This document shows, in pieces, positions 47,611 through 59,800 of a DNA stretch of 64,000 nt. Position numbers and translations under genes: made by a program. Positions within the stretch are counted from its first letter, which is position 1, and every line of letters starts with the position of its first letter. Under the pieces are notes generated by a model. The model searched no databases and was not told the DNA's origin. It saw nothing but the letters and a program-made list of their open reading frames with translations. The stretch comes from Mytilus edulis (lineage: Eukaryota; Mollusca; Bivalvia; Mytilida; Mytilidae), in NCBI RefSeq assembly GCF_963676685.1, contig NC_092346.1, positions 30,207,133 to 30,271,132 on the forward strand. The letters are read 5' to 3'.

Positions 47611-47754
47611 GAATGCCAACATTTTATATGTTACATATTCCTTGAATGCCAACATTTTATATGTTACATATTCCTTGAATGCCAACATTTTATATGTTAC
47701 ATATTCCTTGAATGCCAACATTTTATATGTTACATATTCCTTGAATGCCAACAA
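47611..47754 (+). repeat. 33-bp tandem repeat, four units and a part
   Basis: GAATGCCAAC starts at 47611, 47644, 47677, 47710 and 47743, an exact 33-bp period with nearly perfect units; the last is truncated. Because 33 is a multiple of three, an open frame repeating SLNANILYVTY results; I see no evidence that it is a gene. Confidence 0.92.
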
Positions 47755-47799
47755 AAATATTTCAATATATGTTTATATAATAACAATAGGTGTTTTTAT

Positions 47800-49500
47800 A
47801 AGTATTTAACTGTTTAAAATAATTAATGAACTTTATAGAAATGCAACATTTTATCACTTTCTCATCATGAAGGAAAAATAGTAGATTTTAGAGGTAAAAT
47901 TATAATGAATTTTAAAGAAATAAAGAAAATTAAAACGTATTTTTAATTTTTATCAAAAAATATGTTTGGAATGAATATGTTAATAACATAAGAAATATTA
48001 AAATTTTAAATGAAATTTAAGTTTAATACAATTGTTTCAAACTAAATAAAGGATATAAGAGATTTGGGTAGTTCCATATCAATTTAAATATTTTATTAGT
48101 TAATATAAACTATATGAATTTTCAGTTGTACAATTAATTAAATTTAAAAATAATTAAGTTAATTTGATAACTTCTAAGCTGGAAACTCTACAAAAGTTTC
48201 AAGAAAATTCATGAAATATGGTAAAAGGAATTCAGATGAGTTGCAAACATGACAAACAACTAAACAATGTTATTTTACGAATCACTAACGATAAAAAAGG
48301 GTGTAATTGTAAAACCAAGAAAAATATCCTAAAAAAACGGAAATAAACAAAATAGTAATCTTACACGAGATACAAAGTTTCAAGAAATTTAATCAGTAAT
48401 ATGGTCGGAAATTACAGCACACACAACTATAGAAATATTGAAAAAAACCTCCCAAGTCCAAAGAGTCTATTGTAGAATTTGTGCAACCTGGAATTCCTTA
48501 CAGTCCTGACAATATGCACATATTGACTTTGTGATGCAACACTTTTTAAAGTTTCATTTTAAGAGAACCCATATTTATTCAAGCAGGAGCAGCAAAATAT
48601 GATTTTTAACAACTTAACAAACATGAACTAGATTTAGCTACCTGTATTTACCTATCTGTGTAATTAGTATGATTGTTTTGATAAGCATGCACTTTTGTTC
48701 TGATAACTACTTGCACCTATTTCTTGAACGTCAACATAATTTTACAAGTAAATTGTCGGTAGATCAAAGGATGTTGGCATTCAAGATATAAACCATTACT
48801 CCCATCTAAACCCTTATCATAAACGCCGATCAGACTGACCCACATATCCAACCAACTGATCACATATGTTAAACTCGCATTATATTTCAATTCATTAAGT
48901 ATAATTTGCAAATGAGTGTTATACACGTATTGAACTAAATGACCAACATATTCAACTCGCATAATATTTCAATTTCTTGAAAGATAATTGAGTTATTTCC
49001 AGAAAAAAATAAAACATCAGATATTCCCCTAACCTAGAATTTGGTTTTTCTTATCAAAAACAAAAAATCACAGATATTTCTACTTTAACGCTACTATCAT
49101 ATGTATGATGGCTGTTAAAGGTTAGAAAAACAAGAAAGCATGTAGTTTAAATAGTAAAAATATAAAATGATTAGGAAATCGTGTTGTATTTTAAGTGATA
49201 CAAATGTTGGTGTTTTAACTTATTGTAAAATTCAGGTGCGTACCACAAAACGTTTATTTTCCAGTCAACCTTCTATTAAACAATTTTTAATAAAAGGAGA
49301 ATGTTTATGATCGATATAAGCATAACTCACGAATAAATAATAAAAAAATTCAAACTTCATTGGCAAATAAAGAAGGAAATCGTGATCATTGAACATATAC
49401 TCTTCCCAACTGGTCAAAGAAAGTTTAGGATGTAGTATTACTTGGAGTTATCAATGTAAATAGACTTATTTTACTAATCAAGTCAAGGTACAATACGCTT
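47800..49500. other. Very AT-rich stretch, nothing recognised
   Basis: No exon or known repeat was recognised. A lone TGTTGGCATTCAAG near 48770 is the complement of the minisatellite word. The interval separates the 3' ends of the convergent synthetase and methyltransferase genes. Confidence 0.4.
49253..49258 (-). terminator. Candidate polyadenylation signal for the methyltransferase
   Basis: TTTATT on the plus strand, read as AATAAA on the minus strand, 268 bp beyond the methyltransferase stop. Weak, because the region is AT-rich. Confidence 0.3.
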
Positions 49501-49525
49501 TATAATATAAGTATGCAGAACATCA

Positions 49526-50719
49526 TCACTGCTTTTGAAGAGTATAATATTGGAAAATTCCACTTTTATCGTCTGTTATACCAATGCATTGTTGAATATC
49601 AAAGTCACCGATTAAAGAAAAGTTAGCAGCCGATAGCAGCACTGGTGTATGTCCAAATATGACCATGTGTCCACCTTTTTTCACTGTCGGTACAAGACAT
49701 TCAAGAAGATGTTCTGCTTCTGTCGACGTCACTACTTCTGAATTTAGAAAACGAACGAAGACAACATCCGCAGAGCCTGCCGATATTTTTGGTTCCATGG
49801 CGTTGCCCCAATGTACTTCATCCACTCGATTTCTAGCAAATTCTATCATTTGCTTGCTCAGATCTTGTCCGATTGTAAAGCTTTCTGGAAAAGCCTTTTT
49901 GAGAGTTGACAGGAAAATTCCAGTAGAACAAGCTGGGTCAAATAAAACCAACTTTTGTGAATCAAGTGTTTTCAGAAATTTTACGGTATATTCTCGTATC
50001 TTTTCTTCACCACAGCCAAGCATTTCATCAAACGCATTATCAACAACCCAGCCTTCAGAAGGTGAAAACAATTCTGTCCTGGTTTTTTCATTTAGAAGAG
50101 AAAACGGATAAACTAACTCGACATTAAGTGTTTTATTATCTGTAATATCCATAATTATCTTTAGTTTTTCCTCATTTGTCAATGGATGGTAGTACAAATT
50201 GACAAATTTTTCAGTAATTCTTTGGTCAGAAAACATACCAAGCAGCATACTGGCCGTTATCAAACTACAGTGAATTTCTGGAATTTTATTTTTTATCCAC
50301 AAGTCTGAAAGCAATTTTCGTCCTATCAATCTATAATTGTGAGGACCAATCTTAAATGTTAAGAAGAATATACTTTGTGGCAGAGCCCAATGTTTCTCAG
50401 AAAGTTTCTCCAATTGTCTGGTGTTCACTTCATTCCAGTTCACATCCCTGACAGTTTTGTCAGGGTTTGTAATTCGAAAGGCGATGTAGCGGTCTAGTTC
50501 AGACTTTATAAGCTCCAGTGTACTGTAGTCTGTAGGATGTTCTTGAGCTTCAGATAAGGCATTTTCTATGAGAATATTTGCCTCAGTAAACTGGGCTTCC
50601 GCAAGATCTTGCCGTATACGTATGAACTGCTCTCTCAGATTATCATCGTACATCCCTTTGAATATACCATTGTAGCTTGTAATTGCTTCTGTTAACGGAG
50701 AAACAATTTGGTACGACAT
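49526..50719 (-). CDS. Class I SAM-dependent methyltransferase with unknown N-terminal half
   Basis: A single-exon protein of 397 residues. Its C-terminal half has a class I methyltransferase fold: motif I LVLFDPACSTGIFL (DPACSTG at 261-267), an acidic end of strand 2 in GQD (Asp286), GNA at 305-307, the strand 4 stretch ADVVFVRF (317-324) and a late KKGGHMVIFGH. It would transfer a methyl group from S-adenosylmethionine to a small-molecule O, N or C atom; the substrate cannot be told. Residues 1-200 are helical-looking and match no domain that I recognise. I start at the first ATG (50719, MSYQIV); the open frame extends ten codons further only to a GTG. No signal peptide or membrane segment is seen, so cytosolic action is likely. 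It converges with the synthetase and diverges from P450 copy 2. Confidence 0.88.
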   Translation of the reverse strand: MSYQIVSPLTEAITSYNGIFKGMYDDNLREQFIRIRQDLAEAQFTEANILIENALSEAQEHPTDYSTLELIKSELDRYIAFRITNPDKTVRDVNWNEVNTRQLEKLSEKHWALPQSIFFLTFKIGPHNYRLIGRKLLSDLWIKNKIPEIHCSLITASMLLGMFSDQRITEKFVNLYYHPLTNEEKLKIIMDITDNKTLNVELVYPFSLLNEKTRTELFSPSEGWVVDNAFDEMLGCGEEKIREYTVKFLKTLDSQKLVLFDPACSTGIFLSTLKKAFPESFTIGQDLSKQMIEFARNRVDEVHWGNAMEPKISAGSADVVFVRFLNSEVVTSTEAEHLLECLVPTVKKGGHMVIFGHTPVLLSAANFSLIGDFDIQQCIGITDDKSGIFQYYTLQKQ

Positions 50720-51100
50720 TTTGCAGTAGCAACTCGCAAAGTTTACCACAGGTTCTGAATCTGCGCTCTAAACTCTCGATCACTTAAAACTGAAAACAAG
50801 GAGATAAGAAATCAGTTTTCTTAAATAATTGTTTTCAAATATTGGATAAAATAAATGTTTTCAGATATATTTAAGATTTTATGAAAATATGTTTTTATCT
50901 TGAGATAAAAATATGAAGAAATGTATATAAATTGGAATGAAAATTGTTCTTAGATATTACGCAAACTTGTTCTTGAAATACATGTATTTTGCAAAAAAGT
51001 CTAGCATTTTGTTTTAAAGAAAGTTAATAAGACTAAATTTTAAAATATACACTATGAAAAAAAGTTTAAAATTGTAAGTGTTCAACTGAAATCAGCTTAT

Positions 51101-51550
51101 CGTCGCTGGGCTTCTAAAATGTCGTATATGACTTTTTTGGCTAAAAATACTTCTTGACATCAATGGTCGCGGCGGGAGGAAATCTTTGGTATACCAAAAT
51201 AGCATACAGTTAGACAAATCAAAATTTGTGAAATAAGACATATTACAAAATTGCCAATGTCATTTGTTTGTAAAGTTTGCTTCCAAAATGTTGTATGAAA
51301 ACTTGAAAATCGTTGTAGAATGGCTTTGGGAAAAATAATTGTACATTTCTTTATTTCTGTGAAAATAGTTTAAGTTCTTGGATAATCCAGAAATGTCAAA
51401 GTTTTTATTTCACTGCTATTTACAAAAATGTTCAAGTTCACATACGACATTTTGGAAGCATGCATTTTACCAAAATTTTCAAAGCCTGTTTGTGAAATAT
51501 TTTTTTATTGAAAAATTTGTAATTTACAACATTTTAGAAGCCCAGCGACG
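51101..51550. mobile_element. 450-bp nested inverted-repeat element upstream of the methyltransferase
   Basis: CGTCGCTGGGCTTCTAAAAT (51101-51120) is mirrored at 51531-51550. A second inner inverted pair (GCTTCCAAAATGTTGTATGA at 51281 and its near complement ending 51459) lies inside. It sits about 380 bp upstream of the methyltransferase ATG, within the shared upstream interval. Confidence 0.72.
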
Positions 51551-53406
51551 TTATATAGTTGTTGACCCAATGGTTCTTTCTGGTCGGAAGGAGTCAACAA
51601 CATGAATTGAATGTAGATATTTTACATGACGCAATTGCTTATACCACTCAAGGTAATTTTTTAATTGCGTACATATATTTTTCAATGTCAAGGACAGTTT
51701 AAAAATGTTCAGTCTAGTGGTTAAATCTAGTGGTATGAATTGGTTTTATTATTGGTCGTACACATAGTTATCAAAAGTACCAGGATTATAATTTTATACG
51801 CCAGACATACTTGAAATACAAATTTTCATTATTATGTATTAAATGGAAAGAAACGTTTTATTATAACATAAATATCATAAACAAACAAAATTACCTAATA
51901 TGTTTTACCACTATCATTTAGTCAACCCTAATGTTTGAGAATAAATTGTCACATTGTTTCAAATCAGCAATATTTAAAAATTGATCAATGGATATCTTTG
52001 CGACTGTCATTCAAAGGACATGCTAGGTTCAATACACCAATATCTACACAAAGAAATGACCGTACAAAGTCAGGAACATGGCCTTTGTTTGATGTGTTTG
52101 AGCATTTGATTTAATCTTTGTTTTTTTTAAATTTTCTTGGAGATCGGTATTTTTGCTATTTTTCATTTTTGCAGACAGATGTCAGCAGAATGAGTAAAAT
52201 CTGAGGGTTTCGATATATGCAACATTTATTATCTTATGTTATTAAGAAATTTCATTCAGACGCATTGAAAAGTTTGTAACTATCTTTTGTTGGAAACAGT
52301 ATGTTGATGTTTGAATGTCTTTTAATTATTTGTTTTGAATTGCTATCTCTTTGATATCCTACATCTACTTTTTGAAATTTTATAAATGACTTTTGATATG
52401 GAACAATAGAAAATTGAATTAATATTTTTTTTTAAAGCAGGTCTCGTATTCCTTGGTCTCCTTGAACCGCAAGGACAGGAATAAGACCATTTGTCGTGTA
52501 GACATAACAATCTTATTTTAGATATATTAACATTTACATTTTTTTTAAGCTAAAACTTAGATTTACTTTTTTTCAAATTCTTCGTTAAAGGATTCAAAAC
52601 TTATTCTGAATGCGGATTTACTAATGTACGTTGTTATATTTTTTCCCGATTTGTATTATATATACTTCATGCATGCATCATCTTAATATGTTTGCTTGCA
52701 GACGAATTTTTACCGTTATGAAATTTTTCTTAAATTTGCTTTAAATAAACATAAGTAAACACAAATTTATACAGTGAATATTGGCCAATCATCGACCATA
52801 TAATCCTCCATTATAATTTTTTTTTTTATTAAAAAAGAAATTCATGAACTATTAGGTAGTTTATAGTTGGTAAATATATGTTATTATTTTAATATTTTTT
52901 TTGTCTTAAAAACATGGTAGATTAAAATGAAATATGGTCTTACCTTTAATATACAGGAGTCTTTATAGAACCAAAATTAAAAAAAGAAGAATATTTGAAG
53001 TGTTTCTACATTCAACTACGCATAAAAAAAAATGTACTATGCCTTTAACTCTAACTGTTAATTTTCTGAAATTATGACACAGTTGAATAGGAAGTCCGAT
53101 AGATTTTAGTAAACCATACTTTTCATGAATAGAACTTTATATTTGTGTTATATAATTTATAAAATAGATTTTTTCTTAACCGATGACGCATGAAATCATA
53201 CGATTTTGTTTATAGAGGGAAAACCTGTTCATATTTTTGGAAATATTATTTTCTTGAAGGTATTGATGTTATATGTTTTTACTTAAACATTCGACATAGC
53301 TTGTTCTGTATGCGACATACCTTGCACGATCAGTGCAATGATTTAAACACTTGAGATTAAAACATGTAATCTGTTTGTTTTATTTTTAATGTTAATTACA
53401 AATTCT
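51551..53406. other. Interval between divergent methyltransferase and P450 copy 2
   Basis: Holds a reverse piece of repeat D (about 51771-51805), a repeat C copy (about 52050-52180) and otherwise AT-rich DNA. Shared promoter elements for the two divergent genes would lie in this interval or in 50720-51100; none could be recognised by eye. Confidence 0.45.
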
Positions 53407-53490
53407 ATATAGAATTTCAAAGACAAACAAATGATATATAGAATTTCAAAGACATCCAATGATATATAGAATTTCAAAGACAAACACATG
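53407..53490 (+). repeat. Three tandem units of about 28 bp
   Basis: ATATAGAATTTCAAAGACAA is repeated three times with small changes, 260-340 bp before the presumed start codon of P450 copy 2. Confidence 0.78.
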
Positions 53491-53749
53491 ATAAAAACAT
53501 TTCTTTGAAAAACAGACAGACTTAAAATAAAGATGTCGCATGCATTAATGTGTCATCATATATTATGTTTATGTTTAGGAGAAAAGTAAAATTAATTGAT
53601 ATCCTGAAAAATAAATTGTCTATTATAGAATATAGTCGACTCGGTTAACACACATTTTTAGTTTATGTTAGATTTTTTCCAAGAACAGACGAAGTAGGAC
53701 AACATCGTATTGAAGTTTTTTAAACACTGTTGTAATTTACAGTAGAAAA

Positions 53750-53824
53750 ATGACTACCTTTCACAGACTAGCGTCTTCAGTGTGTCTTTTCTGTTTAAAA
53801 GTGATTGGTTATATCAGCAATACG
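53750..53824 (+). CDS. P450 copy 2, candidate exon 1 (25 codons)
   Basis: ATG at 53750 and donor GTGAGT at 53825, phase 0. It encodes a short leader with a hydrophobic core (SSVCLFCLKVIGYI). This is the weakest exon of the gene, because nothing in copy 1 is available for comparison. Confidence 0.55.
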
Positions 53825-56800
53825 GTGAGTGGTTTTAGTATATATATATATTTTTTGAAAAAACCTTAATTATAAGTGAACACAATTTAATAACAAACAA
53901 ACATATAACAACAAACTCCACCATAACAATAGTTTAATGCATCATATTGTAAGATATATAAATAAAGGCCACAGTAGTATACCGCTGTTCAAACTCATAA
54001 ATCCATGGACAAAAAACAAAATCGGGGTAACAAACTAAAACTGAGGGAAACGCATTAAATATAAGAGGAGAACAACGAAACAACACTACAATGTAACACA
54101 CACAGAAACGGACCAAGCAACAGACAAAATCCCACGAGAATAACAAATATAACATCAAAACTAAATACATGAATCTGGGATATAAACGTGCATATTTCGT
54201 AATTTTGAAAGTACACTCAATTATTTTCACCTGATTTTAGTGGAGTTCGTGTTGTTTCTAATCTATTATTTATAACTATTGATGTAAATGTCTTTTGGTT
54301 TTGTGAGTCTTTGTTTCACCTTGGTTTTGATAGTTATTGTCTGTCATCAGCTTTGGGATTTTCATATTCAAAAGTACCTGTCGACCACATCATTTTGATC
54401 ACAATCAGAATGAAAATGTCTGTTTGACATTAAAAATATGATTTACTCTTTTAAATAGGAAATTGAATTTAATATTCTTACACAAATAATATTCAAAATT
54501 TAAATTCAGTACTGGGTAAGAGTGAGGGCATTTGTTATTTCCTGACTCGCAGAATTTATTCTTATATGTTAAGGATTAACATTTTTTACCACTTCACATG
54601 AATGATTTTGTGTTGTTGTTCTGATTACTATTTTGAAATTGAGAATGGAAACAGGGAATGTGTCAAAGAAACAACAATCCAACCAAACAGCAGAAAATAA
54701 GCCCAAGGTCACCAATGGTGGTCATCAGAGGCGGGCTTCAATTATCCCTTTATCAAAAATGTGTAGTATTTCAGCGAAAATGAACGCAAAACTAATAAAT
54801 GAATCAAATTTTAAAAAAATATACAAATTCTGTCTGTTTATAAATAATTCATATGATTAGAAAAATAATGGAAGTTTATTGATTAAGTGAACATGTTATA
54901 TATGTTATGACATGTTATATAACATTTTATTTTTTTTTATACTAGAAAATTCCATAAAGCATCTATTATTTCATCTGTTATACATATATCAACTGTCTTA
55001 CTTATTGTGGTAACTAAGGGAGGAAAAATTGTTGTACGAAATTAAAAGTTGAAAGATACAGCTCAATTTAACGATTTTTTTTTATACATTTACACTATTG
55101 AAAAACAAGCTATATTCAAGTCGTCCTGAAGTGTATATTTTAAATATACATAGGTGCGGGAGTTCTCGCTGCATTGAAGACCCATTGGCGACCTTCTGCT
55201 GTTGTCTATTCTTTGGTCGGGTTGTTGTCTCTTTGACACATTCCCCATTTCCATTTTCCATTTTATATATGATATATATTTTCCAATCGTTGGATATGTT
55301 TCAGCTTTTGATTTTGCAACTTTTTGTTTCGAAAGTTTCATTGAGTTCGTTTTTTTGTTATAATTATTTTGAATTATTGTCAGTTTTCTCAGTTGAATGC
55401 TTTCTTTATTCCAGATGCCATTAACAAAGAGTGGTTCTATTCCAAGTCCGTGTTGGGCTGTACGTTATATGCTACAGAAGGCATTTGGGAATGAAAAGCT
55501 TAGCAAGTTAGAGTTTCTTACACAGTTTTATCATAATGATGGTCTCTTCTGCCTTGATAACAAAATTTACATATTTGATCAGAAATTAGCACAAGCAGCA
55601 ATCAATAAATTAGAGAAGGGTGCTGAGCATTACCTAAACGATTCTCCACTTAAAGATACATTTTTAGGTTCATCCCAGAAAAGCCCGGAAACAAGACGCG
55701 CTGTTGCATCTTTGTTTAGAAAGACATCCATAGAAGAACGTGCATCTTGGATTTTTGAAGATACCAAAAGGATGTGTTCGAAAATACGACTGAAGTCACT
55801 GAAATCTGTAAATATTACAAACTGGTCATTGCGAATGGCTTTAGACATTGTTGGTCATGTACTTTTTGAAATAGATCTTAATGCTTTGGATGGCAAACAA
55901 GATGATTTATTAGAGTGTATGGTTACAATTCTCCACAAGTGTTATGCGCTTAATGAAATTTCTGTAGAATCTGAAGAATTTAAACGGGCAAACGAAAGCT
56001 TAGACCGAATAACTTCCAACATACTTCAAGAAGCATTAGAAAAAGAAAATACAGCTTTGCGAAAAAGACTCGTGGTACAGTTATACGAAGCTTGTGGATT
56101 TGAAACAGTAGGTTTTTTGTTTAAAATCCCAGATTTCCATAGTATAACATGTTTTTCAAGCATTAGTTGTTTCCTAGTTGATAAGTTACTTTTTTTTCAA
56201 TATAAAATGATGACAACTGCTTCTTATTTTAAGCGTAGTAATTCATTTAACAAAGAAAAAAGTTGTAGGCCTTACATTGTATTTGCGTTCAATGAATTAA
56301 ATAAATTATTATTTTCAGGCTAAGGATAACATGAAGTTGTTTTTGATGGCTGGAACAGAAACAACAGCTTCTTCAATTCCTGTTATTTTCTCTTTGTTGA
56401 ATGATTTTCCTGATATTCAGGTAGGATAATATTTTTTTAAATTATTTAAGGATTAAGGTATTTTTACCTCATAATAAAAAAATTGATTTTATGCATTCGT
56501 GTTTCTTTTTTTTTTCTTTTTTTTTTTTTTTCAAACATCAATACCATCGAGAACTAAAAATTAATTTAATACATGTAGCACTTAAACAATGAAAACAACA
56601 CTTTGCAAGTTGCATGCGTTAAAAGCGCTTTTTTAAATTAGCTCCATCAGGAACGCTCAAACCCGAAAATTGGAAATCCAAGAATGTAATAGATTCGAAA
56701 CAGTTGAAGGTTGCAGTCTTGTAATTGACTGTTCCATAGGCTTACATGCAAAACAGCTTATCTTTGAAAATAAAATAAAAACCAAAATGCTACATAGAGA

Positions 56801-59800
56801 AAAAATTCATGTTCAGATCATGTATGTACTAATGTGAAATTGTGATTTAATTGAAAAAAAAGTGGGTCATGTCATGAAGAATAAAAAAGTTACGTAATCC
56901 TGAAGTCAAAACATTTTTTTTTCTATTTTCTGTTTGTTTTTTTACTAGGCCGCACCACTTCCAGTAAACATGATATCCTTCAACTTTCCTGGATTGATAT
57001 CCCCAAAAAGATGCAAGATTCTTTTTAAATCTACATATATGTTTCAATTCAGCATAAACCTATAATCAAACAGAAAAATTGAGTCCAGAAAATAAATTCA
57101 GAAAAAAATTGACTATTTTGTTTCCTTCCATATTTTGACATGCACCGGAAACTGGAATTGTAATACAAGACTGGTACCTGAAGAGCTATATGACCAAATA
57201 CGACATAAAAATAATAACCAAATCTATAAAATATTTCTTTGTCTTATTTGTTCACATATCATTGTCAATATGTTGGAATTTTATGTGACTGTCATACAAG
57301 TGAGAGGTTTAGCTTGCTATAAAACCAGGTTAAGAAAATGCCTGTTTGATGTGTTTGAGCGTTTGATTTTGCCTTTCGAATAGGTACTCTCCGTTTAGAA
57401 TTTTCCTCGGACTTTCGTAATTTTGTGATTTTAGTTTTTGCTTGAGGGATTCGGAACCTTAGTTTCTTAATAATTTCTAAATTTAGAAACTGAAATTTTT
57501 GATTTTTAACTTTTGCAAAATAGGTGAAGATTGAAATACTTCATTGAGAAAATAACACCACAACAAGTACGGTTTTTAAAAATAGAACTGCATTCATATA
57601 ATATGTAAATATTTTAATCGTTCCAATTCTATAAATGCAGTGAATGAAAAAATATGTACTATCAAGGAATGACCACAATCCACCACCACCCCTGGAATAA
57701 ATTCAGTTTTTTGTTCACTTAATTGATATTAATCAATTAAACGACAAATTAAAACTAAAGCTAGTGTATGTTACACAGATGAACTATGACGTAGGTGAGT
57801 ACATCTCATGGATGTAATTTTTAATCACCTAGTTAATTGCGATGAGAACATGTTGTGAAAGCAAACAGGTCACAAAAAGGACGAGAATTCATTTCGATTT
57901 GACAAAAAGGAACGACTAAATAGCCTCGATTTGAGAAGTTGGGACATGCGGAACTAACAGAGTAGTTTAAAACCATAACCTTAAGCTTTCAATTGCAAAA
58001 TATATATTTAATTAAAATATGCCTTGATTACCATGTATACTTAAATCAGTATTATATTTTTTTCATATGATTATATTAAACACTGAATGGGTTTTTTTCT
58101 ATCACGTAGTTACTGCTTTGATCTCTGTCATTTTTTAATTAATAAGAATCTACTGCTTCTATTTGACATCATACATGAACTTTTTAAATATTTTTTTTAT
58201 TATCTTATGAAGAAACAAATTTGATGAAAAATAAGCAAAAGTAATCTGGTTAAGGTACCATAAATTAAAACTTTTTCTCTCTTTGCAGCAGGAGCTTAGA
58301 GATGAAGTTGAAAACAGATGGACTGAAATATTGACAGAACCTACTACTTCTCTTCCAAAAATAGAAAGCATGATGAAAGAAGTTTTAAGGTTGTATCCTA
58401 TTGCGCCTTTCATCAGCAGACAAAACAATGTTCCTGTAAATCTGGGCAATATTTACCTAGATCAACATGTAAGTTTATTTGTTAAAAGAATTGCGAAAGA
58501 TACCAGAGGGACAGACAAACCGATTGATCGAAAATAAACTGACAACGGCATGGCTAAAAAAGAAAAAGACAAACAGACAAATAGTAGTACACAAGACACA
58601 ACATAAAAATTAAGCTCTAAGCAACAAGAACCCCACCAAAAGCTGGGGTTTATCACAGGTGCTCCGGAAGGGTCAATCTATGTAGCATTCATTTAGATCA
58701 GAATAATTACACAAGTTTCAATAGATAATAGATGTCATATCAGTCAATGTAGATAATATTCATTGAGACGACCGTGACATTTATATTTTAAGTTTGGAAT
58801 GGGGAATTATACTTGTGTAAAAAGTAGAAAAGTCAAATTTTTTAATACTATTGCAAGATGAAAACTCTTATACTGTATGTTCTCTAAAGTATCTTTGGAA
58901 TGTCTTAGTGTCCACATCTGATTCACGCCGGTTTAATTAGGTATCACATATATTGAAGTAAGATCCAGTTCTTCGTACTTAGTTTTAGTTCCAAAGAAAC
59001 ATAGAACAGACATATGATTATCCTTCATAAGTGTAGTTGGGGTGTATGTTGAGTTTCCAAGTGAATTGTCAATACCTAATGCATTTATTTAGCGGCTTAT
59101 GTAATACCATTTACAAAAACGAATTTTGTGTGGGGCTTTATTTCTAAGGAAAACAATATATTCGTCGTGCATGTAAGACAGGTGTTTTACAAAATTAGAG
59201 TGGGTAAAGATGGTCCATAATGTGTATTCATTAATATAAAAAAGACGATGTGGTATGAGTGACAATGAGACACAATCCACAAGAGACCAAAATATAATTC
59301 ATAGACAGTTTTTCAATTCTGATTTGTATAAACGATATCACATTTGTAATTCATTCTTTAGTCCATTCGTAAAGAGTATGAATTATATATGTCTTCCTTT
59401 TTGCGTTAAACTCTCCTGCCTAGCATAATAATCGACTGAAACCATCAGTATTTGAAAAGTTGTTTATAACTGTATAAAATATGCAACAAAGGAGCACAAA
59501 AAGGCTTATAGACAAGGAACATTAGCAAAAATTAATCAAAAACACAAAAATTTGCCATAGCACAACAACTTAATGACGGGATGTGTAATTACAGAGCCAT
59601 GTCAAATGTAACAAAGATACACATAAAAGGCAATAGACAAAACACAGGATCAAAAATTAAAAAAAATAAAAGAGAAAATAAAAAGAATACCGTAGAGCTA
59701 TAACACATGGACGGGATGTATAAGTACATAAAAGTCAAATGGATATCATCAAAACAGACTAAACAGTAAAAATACTTCTTTGTTTTGGGGATTGATCCAA

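Noticed and set aside
47611..47754. CRISPR array
   Set aside because: Units are directly adjacent without spacers, in an animal genome.
47600..47809. 69-codon frame with repeated SLNANILYVTY as a repeat protein
   Set aside because: It exists only because the minisatellite unit is 33 bp; no start context, splice sites or homology.
49659..50111. 150-codon plus-strand frame
   Set aside because: It is the antisense shadow of the methyltransferase motifs, without family similarity.
36970..50719. Bacterial contamination as source of the synthetase and methyltransferase
   Set aside because: They sit between spliced P450 genes and among mussel repeats, with host-like AT content and no bacterial neighbours or ribosome-binding sites.
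50720..50749. Methyltransferase start at 50749
   Set aside because: The codon there is GTG; the first ATG is at 50719 and begins a sensible N terminus.
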